A stretch of DNA of 64,000 nucleotides from Flavobacteriales bacterium (GTDB lineage: Bacteria; Bacteroidota; Bacteroidia; Flavobacteriales_G; Salibacteraceae): positions 1 through 64,000 of the forward strand of contig JABMOM010000032.1 in assembly GCA_013204105.1 (NCBI GenBank), read 5' to 3'. This document shows positions 43,872 through 53,500 of this stretch, one piece after another. The notes beneath the pieces were generated by a model. That model saw only the letters and a list, made by a program, of their open reading frames with translations, was not told the origin of the DNA and did no database searches. Position 1 is the first letter of the stretch, and each line of letters opens with the position of its first letter. The position numbers and the translations under genes were made by a program.

Positions 43872-45153
43872 TAGGGGCAGCTTCTGCGACGTCCATCTTC
43901 ATTGCTGTTTTCCCTACTTCTTCTAGACGCTGTTGCCAGCGCTCTAGGTGATGCTTGAATGCTTCCTTGTAAGCATCCTTGATCGGCTCGCTAGGTGGAA
44001 TCTTTTCTTGCCGATGATCTACTTGTTTCCCGTATTTCCAAAATCGGAAACAAACATGAGGACCCGTTGCCAATCCTGTGCTTCCCACATATCCGATGGT
44101 CTGCCCCTGTTTTACCCTTGCACCTGCCTTCACGCCGCTTCCGATCTTGCTCATGTGCAAGTATTGTGTGGTGTAGGTGCTGTTGTGTTTGATCTTGACA
44201 TAGTTCCCATTGAATTTTGAATACTGGGCTTCAGACACTACGCCATCTCCTACCGCCATGATTGGTGTACCAGTGGGGGCAGCGTAATCGGTCCCCAAAT
44301 GGGCTTTCCAACGCTTTTGAACAGGGTGGAATCGTCTCATGGTGTATCCTGAGGTCATCCGGCTAAATTTCAAAGGGGCCTGCAAAAAGGCCTTGCGAAG
44401 GCTGTTTCCATACTCGTCAAAGTAATCGACCTTATTCCCCTGTTGAAATAGAAATGCATAGTAGGGCTCCTCCATGTGGTCAAAAATCGCCGCCTGTATC
44501 TCGTCAACCCCCACCGCTTTTCCGTTGACCATCTTAACGGTGTAGATAGCCCTGAAGCGGTCTCCTTTTTGAATACGGTAGAAATCTATCGACCACGCAT
44601 ATATATCTGACATTTCCATAGCCAAGGCCGGGCTTAGGTCCTGATCGATCAAGGTCTGATACAGTGAACTGGAAATCGTGCCGGAGGCCTCTCGTTCTTC
44701 CAAAATAATAGGTCTTGAACCCATATAGATGTCTATGGTATCCCGCAAGTCAAATACCACGTAGTCAATGGCGGAGGATTCGTAAATGAAGAACTCTGCG
44801 TGCAACTCACTGTCAGTAGAACAGATGAGTGTATAGTTTTTACCCGCGTTCAGTTTGCGGATATCGTAAACCTTTTTGGATTTTTCGGCCAAGCGCGTGA
44901 TTCGCGTATAGTCCACGCCATAGGGTAGAAGGATGTCCGCGAGAAACTGATTTTGGCGAATTTTTCCTTTTTCCACGTGGAATCCATCGAGGTCAATTCC
45001 AAATTCTTCATTGCATTCCTCGGCGATCAATGAGTCCGCTGTTTCTATCGTCTCCATCTCGGCGTTGTATTGCCGTTTCGAGCGCATCGTGCTGATTGCA
45101 ATGACACCTACTATCGCCAAAGGCACAATGAAATACCAGCTTTCTTTTTTCAC
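43864..45153 (-). CDS. Membrane-anchored M23 metallopeptidase
   Basis: A 429-residue envelope protein with one N-terminal TM segment (WYFIVPLAIVGVIAIS), a long periplasmic LysM/OapA-like middle region (NQFLADILLPYGVDYTRITRLAE) and a C-terminal M23 (LytM) endopeptidase domain. The zinc ligands fit HLGTDYAAPTGTP (HxxxD) and the ATGPHVCFRFWKYG motif (HxCF, usually HxHF), with TQYLHMS between them. The second-His position in that motif reads Cys, so activity should be judged with care. Start is GTG 45153 directly after the TAG of the upstream gene. Confidence 0.87.
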   Translation of the reverse strand: MKKESWYFIVPLAIVGVIAISTMRSKRQYNAEMETIETADSLIAEECNEEFGIDLDGFHVEKGKIRQNQFLADILLPYGVDYTRITRLAEKSKKVYDIRKLNAGKNYTLICSTDSELHAEFFIYESSAIDYVVFDLRDTIDIYMGSRPIILEEREASGTISSSLYQTLIDQDLSPALAMEMSDIYAWSIDFYRIQKGDRFRAIYTVKMVNGKAVGVDEIQAAIFDHMEEPYYAFLFQQGNKVDYFDEYGNSLRKAFLQAPLKFSRMTSGYTMRRFHPVQKRWKAHLGTDYAAPTGTPIMAVGDGVVSEAQYSKFNGNYVKIKHNSTYTTQYLHMSKIGSGVKAGARVKQGQTIGYVGSTGLATGPHVCFRFWKYGKQVDHRQEKIPPSEPIKDAYKEAFKHHLERWQQRLEEVGKTAMKMDVAEAAPIK

Positions 45154-46176
45154 CTATCCCTTCACTTTAATGTGGTCTACCAATACTTCTTCAACCCATC
45201 CCCGCCCCCAGTTCTTCAATTCTTCTTCTGACCATAGACTTGGGTAAAACACACGCAGTTGCAAGCGAGGAGGAAGGTACTTCTGCCAGTTCGTACCACC
45301 AGTAGCGGGAGCGTCGCCTTCCTTCGAGGCAAGGTAGCGCACGGCACTTTTGTAATGCTGCAACGGCCAGTTGACGTTCACATTCACATCCAACTGCCGC
45401 AGTTGACGCACGAGCTCAGGATCTTTCTGATCCTCCACGGATAATCCAAGGTATTTCTGCCAAATGTTCTTTGGAGCATAGTCCCTCGCCATTTGAATGA
45501 GTCTGGCGCTGTACTTCTCCTCAAATTGGTTTAGCGTGAGGGTTTTTTTCCCACTTGCGGCTTCCGTAGCACCTTGTTTCCAGTAAATGCTTTCAAACAT
45601 TTCTTCAATGCTTCTATTGTCCTTTTCACCTTCAGTTTGGCGCAAGTCCTTCTGTATCAAGCGCGCCATATCGGTCGATGCAATTTCAATCATCCGGTAT
45701 TGGGCACTCTGAAATCCGCTTGCAGGTAAGAGGGCCATTCTGAACTTAAGGAATTGGTCTTTTTCCATACCCTGCACCATGATTTCAAAGCTCTTCGTCA
45801 GGGCTTCGAAGTAGCTGTTGATTCTCCTGAGTCGCTCTGTGAAGAATGCAGGCTGTAAGTGGACATTCCAACCTTGGTTATGACCATTCTCGCCAATCAC
45901 TCTCCCGTTTCGACAGATCTGATCGAATTCATTCAGACTCAGCTTGAAGTAGAGCTCCGTGATCTGATGGTACATAATGAAGATCTCTTCATCGGGAAAG
46001 TCTGTCTTGGGATGCTGGAGCGTGAGAAGCGTGTCTAGATGTACGTAATCCCAATAGGTTAGATAGTTTGAAAGTAAAAGTCCATCGAGGTAGGCATTGA
46101 TATCCTGCCCCATGGACGCATACTTTTCTTGCAGTTTTTGGATCTTGTCCTGTATGCTATCGCTCACGTTTTGCAA
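45154..46176 (-). CDS. Tryptophan 2,3-dioxygenase-like haem enzyme
   Basis: A 340-residue protein of the tryptophan 2,3-dioxygenase family, which opens the indole ring to N-formylkynurenine. The start LTYWDYVHLDTLLTLQHPKTDFPDEEIFIMYHQITELYFK has the catalytic His in 'YHQITELYF'; the substrate-binding Arg region FRMALLPASGFQSAQYRMIEI and the late haem-ligand region WPLQHYKSAVRYL plus ATGGTNWQKYLPPR are kept. It is somewhat longer than the ~280-residue proteobacterial enzymes. It abuts the M23 peptidase gene with no spacer. Confidence 0.87.
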   Translation of the reverse strand: MQNVSDSIQDKIQKLQEKYASMGQDINAYLDGLLLSNYLTYWDYVHLDTLLTLQHPKTDFPDEEIFIMYHQITELYFKLSLNEFDQICRNGRVIGENGHNQGWNVHLQPAFFTERLRRINSYFEALTKSFEIMVQGMEKDQFLKFRMALLPASGFQSAQYRMIEIASTDMARLIQKDLRQTEGEKDNRSIEEMFESIYWKQGATEAASGKKTLTLNQFEEKYSARLIQMARDYAPKNIWQKYLGLSVEDQKDPELVRQLRQLDVNVNVNWPLQHYKSAVRYLASKEGDAPATGGTNWQKYLPPRLQLRVFYPSLWSEEELKNWGRGWVEEVLVDHIKVKG

Positions 46177-46261
46177 CTAATTGATGATCCGAATGTAGCA
46201 TCAATTGCCTTGCTTATAAGTTAGGCTGCACCACAGTTTCTAACAGTGCACGGTGAAGGTC

Positions 46262-47080
46262 TCAGTGCATCGCAACCGGGTTGGCCAGTCCTTTGAATGA
46301 GCGCAATTCCATTTTGATAGAACCTACCAAGATACTGGCCTTTGCCAATACAGGAATCCTGTTTTTATCATCGGTCACCCAAACCATCATGTCTTCGTCT
46401 TGCTTGAAAATACGCCCTTCCTGAACCACCGGCACAAACACCATGCAATCGAAGGTGCCATGATCAATGGTGATGGCCTCCTTTCTAAGAAATTTGATTT
46501 TAAGTGGCCAAATCTCATTATCCATGAAGCTTTGGATCTCGAACGTTTGACCTGGCATTACGCCATCCAAATCCAAGGTGCGCGCTCGGTAAAAGGAGGA
46601 GATCATGTCTTGCACTCCCAATGGCACTTCGAATTCTTTTCCTTTATCGGTCTTCACCTTTTGATTGTATTGATCGAAGGTGTAATACTGCTGCATTTCA
46701 AAACCACCTTCATGGATATCGCGAACGAAAGCCCAAGGGAATACGCCTTCTTCATCTAAGTAGGTTTCATAGCGGTCACGCACTTTGAAGAACCAGTTGA
46801 AGGTGCCCTTTGAATTTCCGGTTCCCACAACGTGCATTACATCGCGTTCGCCGATCTTTTTCACTTCGTCTTTGATTTCGATGATGGCTTCGCCGGCGTC
46901 TAACCAGCCGTAGCTCACATCATACTCTAGGCGTTCGCCACGTTGAAAAGCGCTGTGGTGAACGATGGGCAGTTGAACAGATTCATTGGAGGTTGAAATT
47001 TCCTCGAATGAAGGTTCAATCATAGGAGTCAGACCTTGTGTTGCTATCAGAGCTCCAGTAAGTAGGATGCTGTTCTTCAT
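46262..47080 (-). CDS. DUF3108 exported protein
   Basis: A 272-residue protein; ATG 47080 gives a signal peptide (MKNSILLTGALIATQGLTPM..). The DUF3108 pattern is complete: FQRGERLEYDVSYGWLDAGEAIIEI, VMHVVGTGNSKGTFNWFFKVRDRYETYLDEEGVFPWAFVRDIHEGGF, QDMISSFYRARTLD, and CMVFVPVVQEGRIFKQDEDMMVWVTDDKNRIPVLAKASILVGSI. DUF3108 proteins are periplasmic beta-barrel-like proteins with no settled function. It is between bioY and the dioxygenase gene on the same strand. Confidence 0.87.
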   Translation of the reverse strand: MKNSILLTGALIATQGLTPMIEPSFEEISTSNESVQLPIVHHSAFQRGERLEYDVSYGWLDAGEAIIEIKDEVKKIGERDVMHVVGTGNSKGTFNWFFKVRDRYETYLDEEGVFPWAFVRDIHEGGFEMQQYYTFDQYNQKVKTDKGKEFEVPLGVQDMISSFYRARTLDLDGVMPGQTFEIQSFMDNEIWPLKIKFLRKEAITIDHGTFDCMVFVPVVQEGRIFKQDEDMMVWVTDDKNRIPVLAKASILVGSIKMELRSFKGLANPVAMH

Positions 47081-47139
47081 GATCCTTGGTTTTCGATGCA
47101 AAGACAAAGCGCATGCCAAGTCTGATCAGGGATAGAAGT

Positions 47140-47670
47140 TTACTTGATTTTGAGCGCTCTGAAGTAGGCTTCGGCCAACGCCGTTCCGATGCATCCTTTC
47201 ACCACTAATCCGGGAATGAATGGAGCGATGTGCGTTGACCAGGCAATGGTGCTGGTGTCGAGCAGAGCAATCCAAGACAGGCCGAGAACCGTGAGTAAGA
47301 CATGCTGAAAAAAGAAGACTGCGAATACATAGACGAACCTCGGTGTCTTAATCCAAGCCTTCCAAAAATGGGACGCTGCCCCCAGCGCAACGAAGCCTAT
47401 CAAGTAACCTCCGCTGTTTCCGAGGAATGGTTCAACTCCACTCGCACCGCCGGCTAAAACGGGAATTCCAGCAAGGGCAAATGAGAGATAAAGAAGGATG
47501 CCAAGGCTTGCACTGGTCGTTCGAAAGATCAGAGGAAGCAAAATGGCGAACATGCTTTGCAATGTGATGGGCAATGCAATGCCTATTATTTCGATCTGGA
47601 ACTGTCCGCTGGCCGACATGAGCAATGCCGTTACCAATAACTCTATCGCAAATCGGCCGTAATTTTTCAT
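47140..47670 (-). CDS. bioY: Biotin transporter BioY
   Basis: A 176-residue integral membrane protein with about six TM helices and the BioY signature (ISFQIEI-like start, LPITLQSMFAILLPLIF, GILLYLSFALAGIPVLAGGASGVEPFLGNSGGYLIGF). It is the substrate-binding S component for biotin uptake, working alone or with an ECF energy module that is not in this window. It starts 3 bases after leuS on the same strand. Confidence 0.93.
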   Translation of the reverse strand: MKNYGRFAIELLVTALLMSASGQFQIEIIGIALPITLQSMFAILLPLIFRTTSASLGILLYLSFALAGIPVLAGGASGVEPFLGNSGGYLIGFVALGAASHFWKAWIKTPRFVYVFAVFFFQHVLLTVLGLSWIALLDTSTIAWSTHIAPFIPGLVVKGCIGTALAEAYFRALKIK

Positions 47671-47673
47671 GCG

Positions 47674-50274
47674 TTATACCACTACGTTGACAATCCTGCC
47701 GGGCACTACGATGACCTTCTTAGGGGGTTTTCCTTCCAGCCATTTCTCAGACATTGCATGGGAAAGCACTTCTTTTTCGACTTGTTCTTTGCCCATGTCT
47801 GCAGGCAGCTCAAGTTGAAAACGGGTCTTGCCGTTAAAAGAGATTGGGTAGTTGACGTTGTCGTCCTTCAGGTGCTCTGCATCTGCAACGGGCCAATCCA
47901 CTTCTGAGATGGAGGTATCGTGTCCGAGGCGTGACCAAAGCTCCTCCGCGATGTGAGGTGCGTGGCAGCTCAGTAATACGGTTAAAGGTTCCAAAATTGA
48001 ACGCTTGTTGCACTTCAATTCGGTCAGCTCGTTGACCGCTACCATGAGCGCGCTTACGGGCGTATTGAAAGAGAAGCGTTCGAGGTCTTCGCTTATCTTT
48101 TGGATGCTCTTATGCAAGGTTTTCAATTCCGCCTTATTCGGCGCGTCTTCAGAAATCGAGACCTGATCCCCTTCGTGAAACAAGCGCCATAATTTTCGCA
48201 GGAACTTGGAAACCCCTTCGATGCCTTTGGTATTCCAAGGTTTGTGCATTTCTATGGGCCCAAGAAACATTTCATGGAGTCGAAGCGCGTCGGCGCCGTG
48301 CTCTGCAACGACATCGTCTGGATTCACGACGTTCCCGTGTCGCTTGCTCATCTTCTGTCCATCTTCAGCCTGAATCATCCCTTGATTGATCAGTTTTTTG
48401 GCAGGCTCATCAAACGGAAGAAAGCCGCGATCGAACAAGAATTTTGTCCAAAAGCGGAAATACAACAAGTGACCAGTAGCGTGTTCTGCACCTCCCATGT
48501 AGAGGTCTACTTGCTTCCAATAGTCTACTGCAGCCTTGCTGACAAATTGCTCTGCACGTTCTTCTGGATTTCCTTCCATCATGTAGCGGAGGTAATACCA
48601 ACTCGATCCTGCCCAACCAGGCATGGTGCTCAGTTCAATCGGATAGCCCTTGCCGTTCTCTACTACCTTCCCATTTTCTCGGTCCCAATTCCAATGCGTG
48701 GCCCTACCCAGTGGTGGGTCGCCGTCTTCTGTCGGTTTGAATTCATCTACCTCTGGGAGTACGATTGGAAGTTTGTCCTCGTCCATCGTAAACGGGATGT
48801 CGTCTTTGAAGTAGATAGGGAAAGGCTCGCCCCAATAGCGCTGGCGACTGAAAACGGCGTCGCGTAGTTTGTAATTGATCTTTTTGGTTCCGATTCCGAG
48901 CTCTTCTACACGTGCAAGTATTTGCGCGATGGCTTCCTTTACCGTAAGGCCGTTGAGGAAGTCTGAATTGATCATGGTGCCGTCTTTTCGCTCATCTGCA
49001 CCTTCCACTACGTCTTGACCTTCAATGACCGGGGTAATCGGTAGGTCAAAGTGGGTAGCGAAATCCCAATCACGCTGATCCCCAGCTGGAACAGCCATCA
49101 CTGCACCGGTTCCATATCCTGCCAACACGTAATCTGCGATCCAAATGGGAACTTCCGTTTTGGTGATCGGATTAATGGCGCAAGCACCCGTGAAGGCACC
49201 CGTAACTTTCTTGGTTTCTGACATCCGTTCACGCTCAGACCTCGCTTTAGCATAAGCCAAGTAGTTCTTGATTTCTTCAGCTTGAGCTTCAGTTGTGATT
49301 TGACGGACCAGTTCGTGTTCTGGCGCTAACACCATGAAGGTTGCGCCGAAGATGGTGTCAGGTCTGGTCGTGAACACTTCCACTGAGGCATTTTTACCCT
49401 TCACATCAAATGCAATCTGGGCGCCCTCGCTTCTACCAATCCAGTTGCGTTGTATTTCCTTGAGAGAATCGGTCCAATCTACCGTGTTCAACCCATCGAG
49501 AAGGCGTTGAGCGTAAGCGGTGATGCGCAAGGACCACTGCTTCATTTTTCGTTGCTCTACCGGATGTCCGCCTCGTTCGCTAAGGCCGTTCACTACTTCA
49601 TCATTGGCCAGCACCGTACCTAGTGCTGGGCACCAATTCACAACGGTCTCAGCTCGATAAGCAATGCGAAACTTCAACAGCATTTCCCGTTGCTCAAGAA
49701 GTGAGAAGTTATTCCAATCATCTGCCGTAAAAGCTTCATAGGAATCGGCAGTCGCCTGGAGGCCCTGGGTTCCGTTCTTCTCAAAGTAGGCGATGAGTGT
49801 TTCAATAGATTCCGCCTTATTGGAAGAATTGTTGTACCAAGAGTGAAACAATTGAACAAAGATCCATTGTGTCCATTTGTAGAATGCAGGATTGGAGGTG
49901 TTCACCTGACGTGTCCAATCGAAGGAGAATCCTATCAAATCAAGTTGCTCCCTGTAGCGCTTGATGTTTGTGTTCGTCGTCGTGGAAGGGTGCTGTCCGG
50001 TCTGGATAGCGTACTGTTCGGCAGGAAGACCGAAGGCGTCATAGCCCATAGGATGCAACACGTTGAACCCTTGGTGGCGTTTGTAGCGAGCGTATATGTC
50101 GCTGGCGATGTACCCAAGTGGATGGCCTACGTGCAGCCCAGATCCCGAAGGATAAGGAAACATGTCGAGCACGTAATACTTAGGTTTGGCTGACTTGTTG
50201 TGTGCCTTGAACGTTAGTTGCTCCTGCCAGTGTTTTCTCCACTTCGGTTCTATACTCGCGAAATCGTACTCCAT
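47674..50274 (-). CDS. leuS: Leucyl-tRNA synthetase
   Basis: An 866-residue class I synthetase charging tRNA-Leu. ATG 50274 gives the family N-terminus [19 protein letters not shown]; the frame is open further upstream but that part is not conserved. The HIGH-type motif is [14 protein letters not shown] (near 40), the editing domain contains [22 protein letters not shown], and the KMSKS motif is [13 protein letters not shown]. Length is normal. It is the first gene of a leftward run followed by bioY. Confidence 0.96.
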   Translation of the reverse strand: MEYDFASIEPKWRKHWQEQLTFKAHNKSAKPKYYVLDMFPYPSGSGLHVGHPLGYIASDIYARYKRHQGFNVLHPMGYDAFGLPAEQYAIQTGQHPSTTTNTNIKRYREQLDLIGFSFDWTRQVNTSNPAFYKWTQWIFVQLFHSWYNNSSNKAESIETLIAYFEKNGTQGLQATADSYEAFTADDWNNFSLLEQREMLLKFRIAYRAETVVNWCPALGTVLANDEVVNGLSERGGHPVEQRKMKQWSLRITAYAQRLLDGLNTVDWTDSLKEIQRNWIGRSEGAQIAFDVKGKNASVEVFTTRPDTIFGATFMVLAPEHELVRQITTEAQAEEIKNYLAYAKARSERERMSETKKVTGAFTGACAINPITKTEVPIWIADYVLAGYGTGAVMAVPAGDQRDWDFATHFDLPITPVIEGQDVVEGADERKDGTMINSDFLNGLTVKEAIAQILARVEELGIGTKKINYKLRDAVFSRQRYWGEPFPIYFKDDIPFTMDEDKLPIVLPEVDEFKPTEDGDPPLGRATHWNWDRENGKVVENGKGYPIELSTMPGWAGSSWYYLRYMMEGNPEERAEQFVSKAAVDYWKQVDLYMGGAEHATGHLLYFRFWTKFLFDRGFLPFDEPAKKLINQGMIQAEDGQKMSKRHGNVVNPDDVVAEHGADALRLHEMFLGPIEMHKPWNTKGIEGVSKFLRKLWRLFHEGDQVSISEDAPNKAELKTLHKSIQKISEDLERFSFNTPVSALMVAVNELTELKCNKRSILEPLTVLLSCHAPHIAEELWSRLGHDTSISEVDWPVADAEHLKDDNVNYPISFNGKTRFQLELPADMGKEQVEKEVLSHAMSEKWLEGKPPKKVIVVPGRIVNVVV

Positions 50275-50448
50275 GTGCGCCGTCAAAATTGACCGCGAAT
50301 TTAGTGTTACTGTAACTTTCACGTCACAAAATGCGTAGACTATCTCGTTATAAATGACGCCTTTCGCTGAATAAAATTCAAAAACCCCATTGAATATCCA
50401 CGTACACGAATATCTGATGTTCGTTATTCTGAGTGACAAAGGAAATAG

Positions 50449-50456
50449 TAGATTTG
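50449..50456 (+). promoter_or_regulatory. Bacteroidota -7 element (TAGATTTG) for the TSP3 protein gene
   Basis: TAGATTTG is an exact TAnnTTTG match 89 bases before the start codon. It sits in the 271-base gap between the divergent leuS and TSP3 genes. No other clear element is seen in that gap. Confidence 0.42.
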
Positions 50457-50545
50457 CGCTCCGGAAATTTTACGGCTTAGACGCCAACCTTTTGGGTTGA
50501 TTAAACGTACTAGCGGTTAGGTTTCAAGACTAAAGACTGATTGAC

Positions 50546-53500
50546 TTGAGGAGAAGTTATGCCCATATGGTTGTGTTATTGATTGCGCTGTTCGTTTCGT
50601 ACGATCTCAGCGCTCAAATCAATATTTCAGGTACCATCAATCAAAACACGGCCGTTAGTTCGGTAAGTCAGCCAAATTGCTCGGATTGCAGTCCAACATG
50701 TAAGGATACCATTGCGGTAGATGATGCTTCTTCCTTTCAAGTGGGAGACAGAGCGCTCATCATTCAGATGAAAGGTGCTTCTATCAGTGTGGCAAACACC
50801 TCTTCGGGTGGCCAGATTTCGGATATAGCGAATGCCGGTAATTACGAATTTTTCATTGTAGACTCGGTAGACAATACCGGCGATTTGATCTTTCCTGTAT
50901 ATGGATTGGTGAAGCAATACGATGCCGCAGGACAAGTGCAGGTTATTCGCATTCCAAACTATGGCAATGCCACCGTTACCGTTACCGGAACGCTGACCGC
51001 TCCAACTTGGCAAGAGTCTACTGGCGTAGGAGGGGTGGTTGCACTCATCGCGAAAAAACTTGTGTTGAATGCGGATATTGATGTGATCGGGAAAGGTTTC
51101 AAAGGAAATACGATGACAACCAACGGAACGCCGGACAACTGTTCGGTAAGCCCTACCTCTGCTTATACATTAGCTGCAAGTGCTTCTCAGAGTTATACCA
51201 AGGGCGAAGGCATCGTTGCGGACGATACTTCGTATAACCGTGGACGGGCACCAAGAGCGAACGGAGGTGGATCTGGAATCTCTGGGGACTCTGGAGGTGG
51301 CGGTGGTTCGAGCTACGGTGAAGGCGGACAAGGTGGATACCGATGGTGCGATGAATTGGGTTCTCAAGATGGAGGTCCTGACATCCCTGCGGGCGGATTG
51401 GGAGGTGTTTCGCTTTCCTCTTACTTCACACAAGATAAATTGTTTTTAGGTGGTGCTGGGGGCTCGGGCTATGTGACCACGAGTAATCCCTCTGACGCAA
51501 CCGATGGCGGGGGTATTGTAATACTCTTCGTCGATACACTCGTAGGGAATGGAAATGCTATCCTTGCGAACGGCACCACTCCGGTGGCTGTAAACCCAGT
51601 TGGCGCTCCAGATGGCGGCGGCGGCGGCGGCGGCGGTGGAACAGTCCTCTTAAATGTATTGGCGCTTCCTGACTCCCTAATCGTTACGGCAAACGGTGGA
51701 GATGGCCAAGATTTAAATACCAACAACTATCACGGTCCAGGCGGCGGTGGTGGCGGTGGTGTGTTGTTGTACTCTCTTCCTTCCTTGCCTGCTGCGGTTA
51801 CGTTTGGTGCGGATGGGGGTGCTCCAGGAGAGCACTCAGACGGCTATGATAATGGTGCGGATTCTGGTGCCGTTGGAGGAACCTTCGGGCTATATGTACC
51901 AATCGAGAATGTGAATTATCGGGCGAACATTGACAATGATCCGATCGCGCCTGTTTGTGATATTGACGACGACGGAGATGGCCTGACGGACATTCAGGAG
52001 ATTTACACGTATGACCATGACGGAGACGACACCTTGGATTGGGCGGATTCGGACTTCTGTTTAGATGTCTTTGACGGCGTCTCAGGATGGAGTTGCGCAG
52101 TGAGTGGATTGCCTAATCCTACGGCCGACATGGACGATGATGGATATGCCAATTTCATCGATAGTGATTTCCCTTATTGCGGATCCTTTACGCTAGGAAT
52201 CGACGCGATTTGTTCCAATTTCGATCCGGATGGCGACGGTATTCCGAGCCACTTAGACCTCGATTCTGACAATGACGGCATTCCAGATATCATTGAGGCT
52301 GGGGGTGCCGATACCAACGGAGATGGGCAAGCCGACGTAACCCTGGATACTGACGGCGATGGACTCTACGATATATTCGACAATGATGATACGGACGGTC
52401 CTCAAGGGTCAAGTCCATGTTCTGTGCAGCCAGGCTGCCTCGACCTCAACTCATACTCCATTCTTCCGGCCTACGATTCTGACAACGATACCATTCCAGA
52501 TTATTTAGATTCTGATTCGGATAATGATGGAATTCCGGATGTTGTTGAAGCGGGCGGTACAGATGTAAATGGGGATGGACGACTTGATAATTTTGGTGAT
52601 TCAGATGGCGATGGACTTTCTGACCTGATCGATGCACTTATTTGTGAGGACAGCGTCGATATTGTAACGAGCAGTAACCTTGCTTATGGGTCCTACCTCA
52701 GTGGTTCTTCTACAGGAATCACAAATGGTAATAATACCACAGGAGCTCCCGATGGCACATTTGGTCAAGTATATGATGCAACAGACCGGCTTGTTTTAGA
52801 CCTTGGAAGTGTATATCCGATTGGATCTACCTACATACTAAGATGGAGGCGTAAAGCGACTTATGGTTCTGGACCGACCGCTGACATGGTTGTGCAAGAG
52901 TCGTCAGATAACTCGACATACACCACGAATTCGGTTACTCCACAAGACAATACGCAGGTATTCAAAAGTACTGTGATGACTGCTCAGGTGGCGACGAGAT
53001 ACCTGCGGTTGTATCCGTTGACAGGAAGCAACGACGACATTGACTTTGACGCTGTCACGGCAGGGGATTCGACGATTAGCTATAACGTGTATGAAGTTTG
53101 TATTTCCAACACTCCAATTTTCACTACAGGTAGTGATACAGACGGTGATGCACTGCCGAACAGCTTGACCTATGGCGATTCCGATGGCGATGGCGTTTTT
53201 GATTTCATAGACCTCGATTCGGATAACGATGGCGTTCCGGATGTTGTGGAAGCGGGCGGAACGGATAACGATGGAGATGGAAGAGCCGACAATTACGCAG
53301 ATGTCGATAACGATGGATTCAACGATGCTGTGGATGGTGATCCGACGAATGTGTTGGTTTTGGCGGACGACAGTGATGGAGCTAATTCTGCCAATGCCTT
53401 GCAGATTACGGGTTCAGATACCGATAGTGATGGAAAACCTAACTCGGTCGTGTCGGATGATTTTGATGGAGATGGCATACCAAATCAACTCGACCTAGAC

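Noticed and set aside
48244-48867. 207-codon open frame antisense to leuS
   Set aside because: It lies wholly inside leuS, which is strongly conserved there; no family features are seen.
47140-50274. T-box or biotin riboswitch for leuS/bioY
   Set aside because: The region upstream of leuS shows no T-box conserved core, and bioY follows leuS by 3 bases with no room for a riboswitch.
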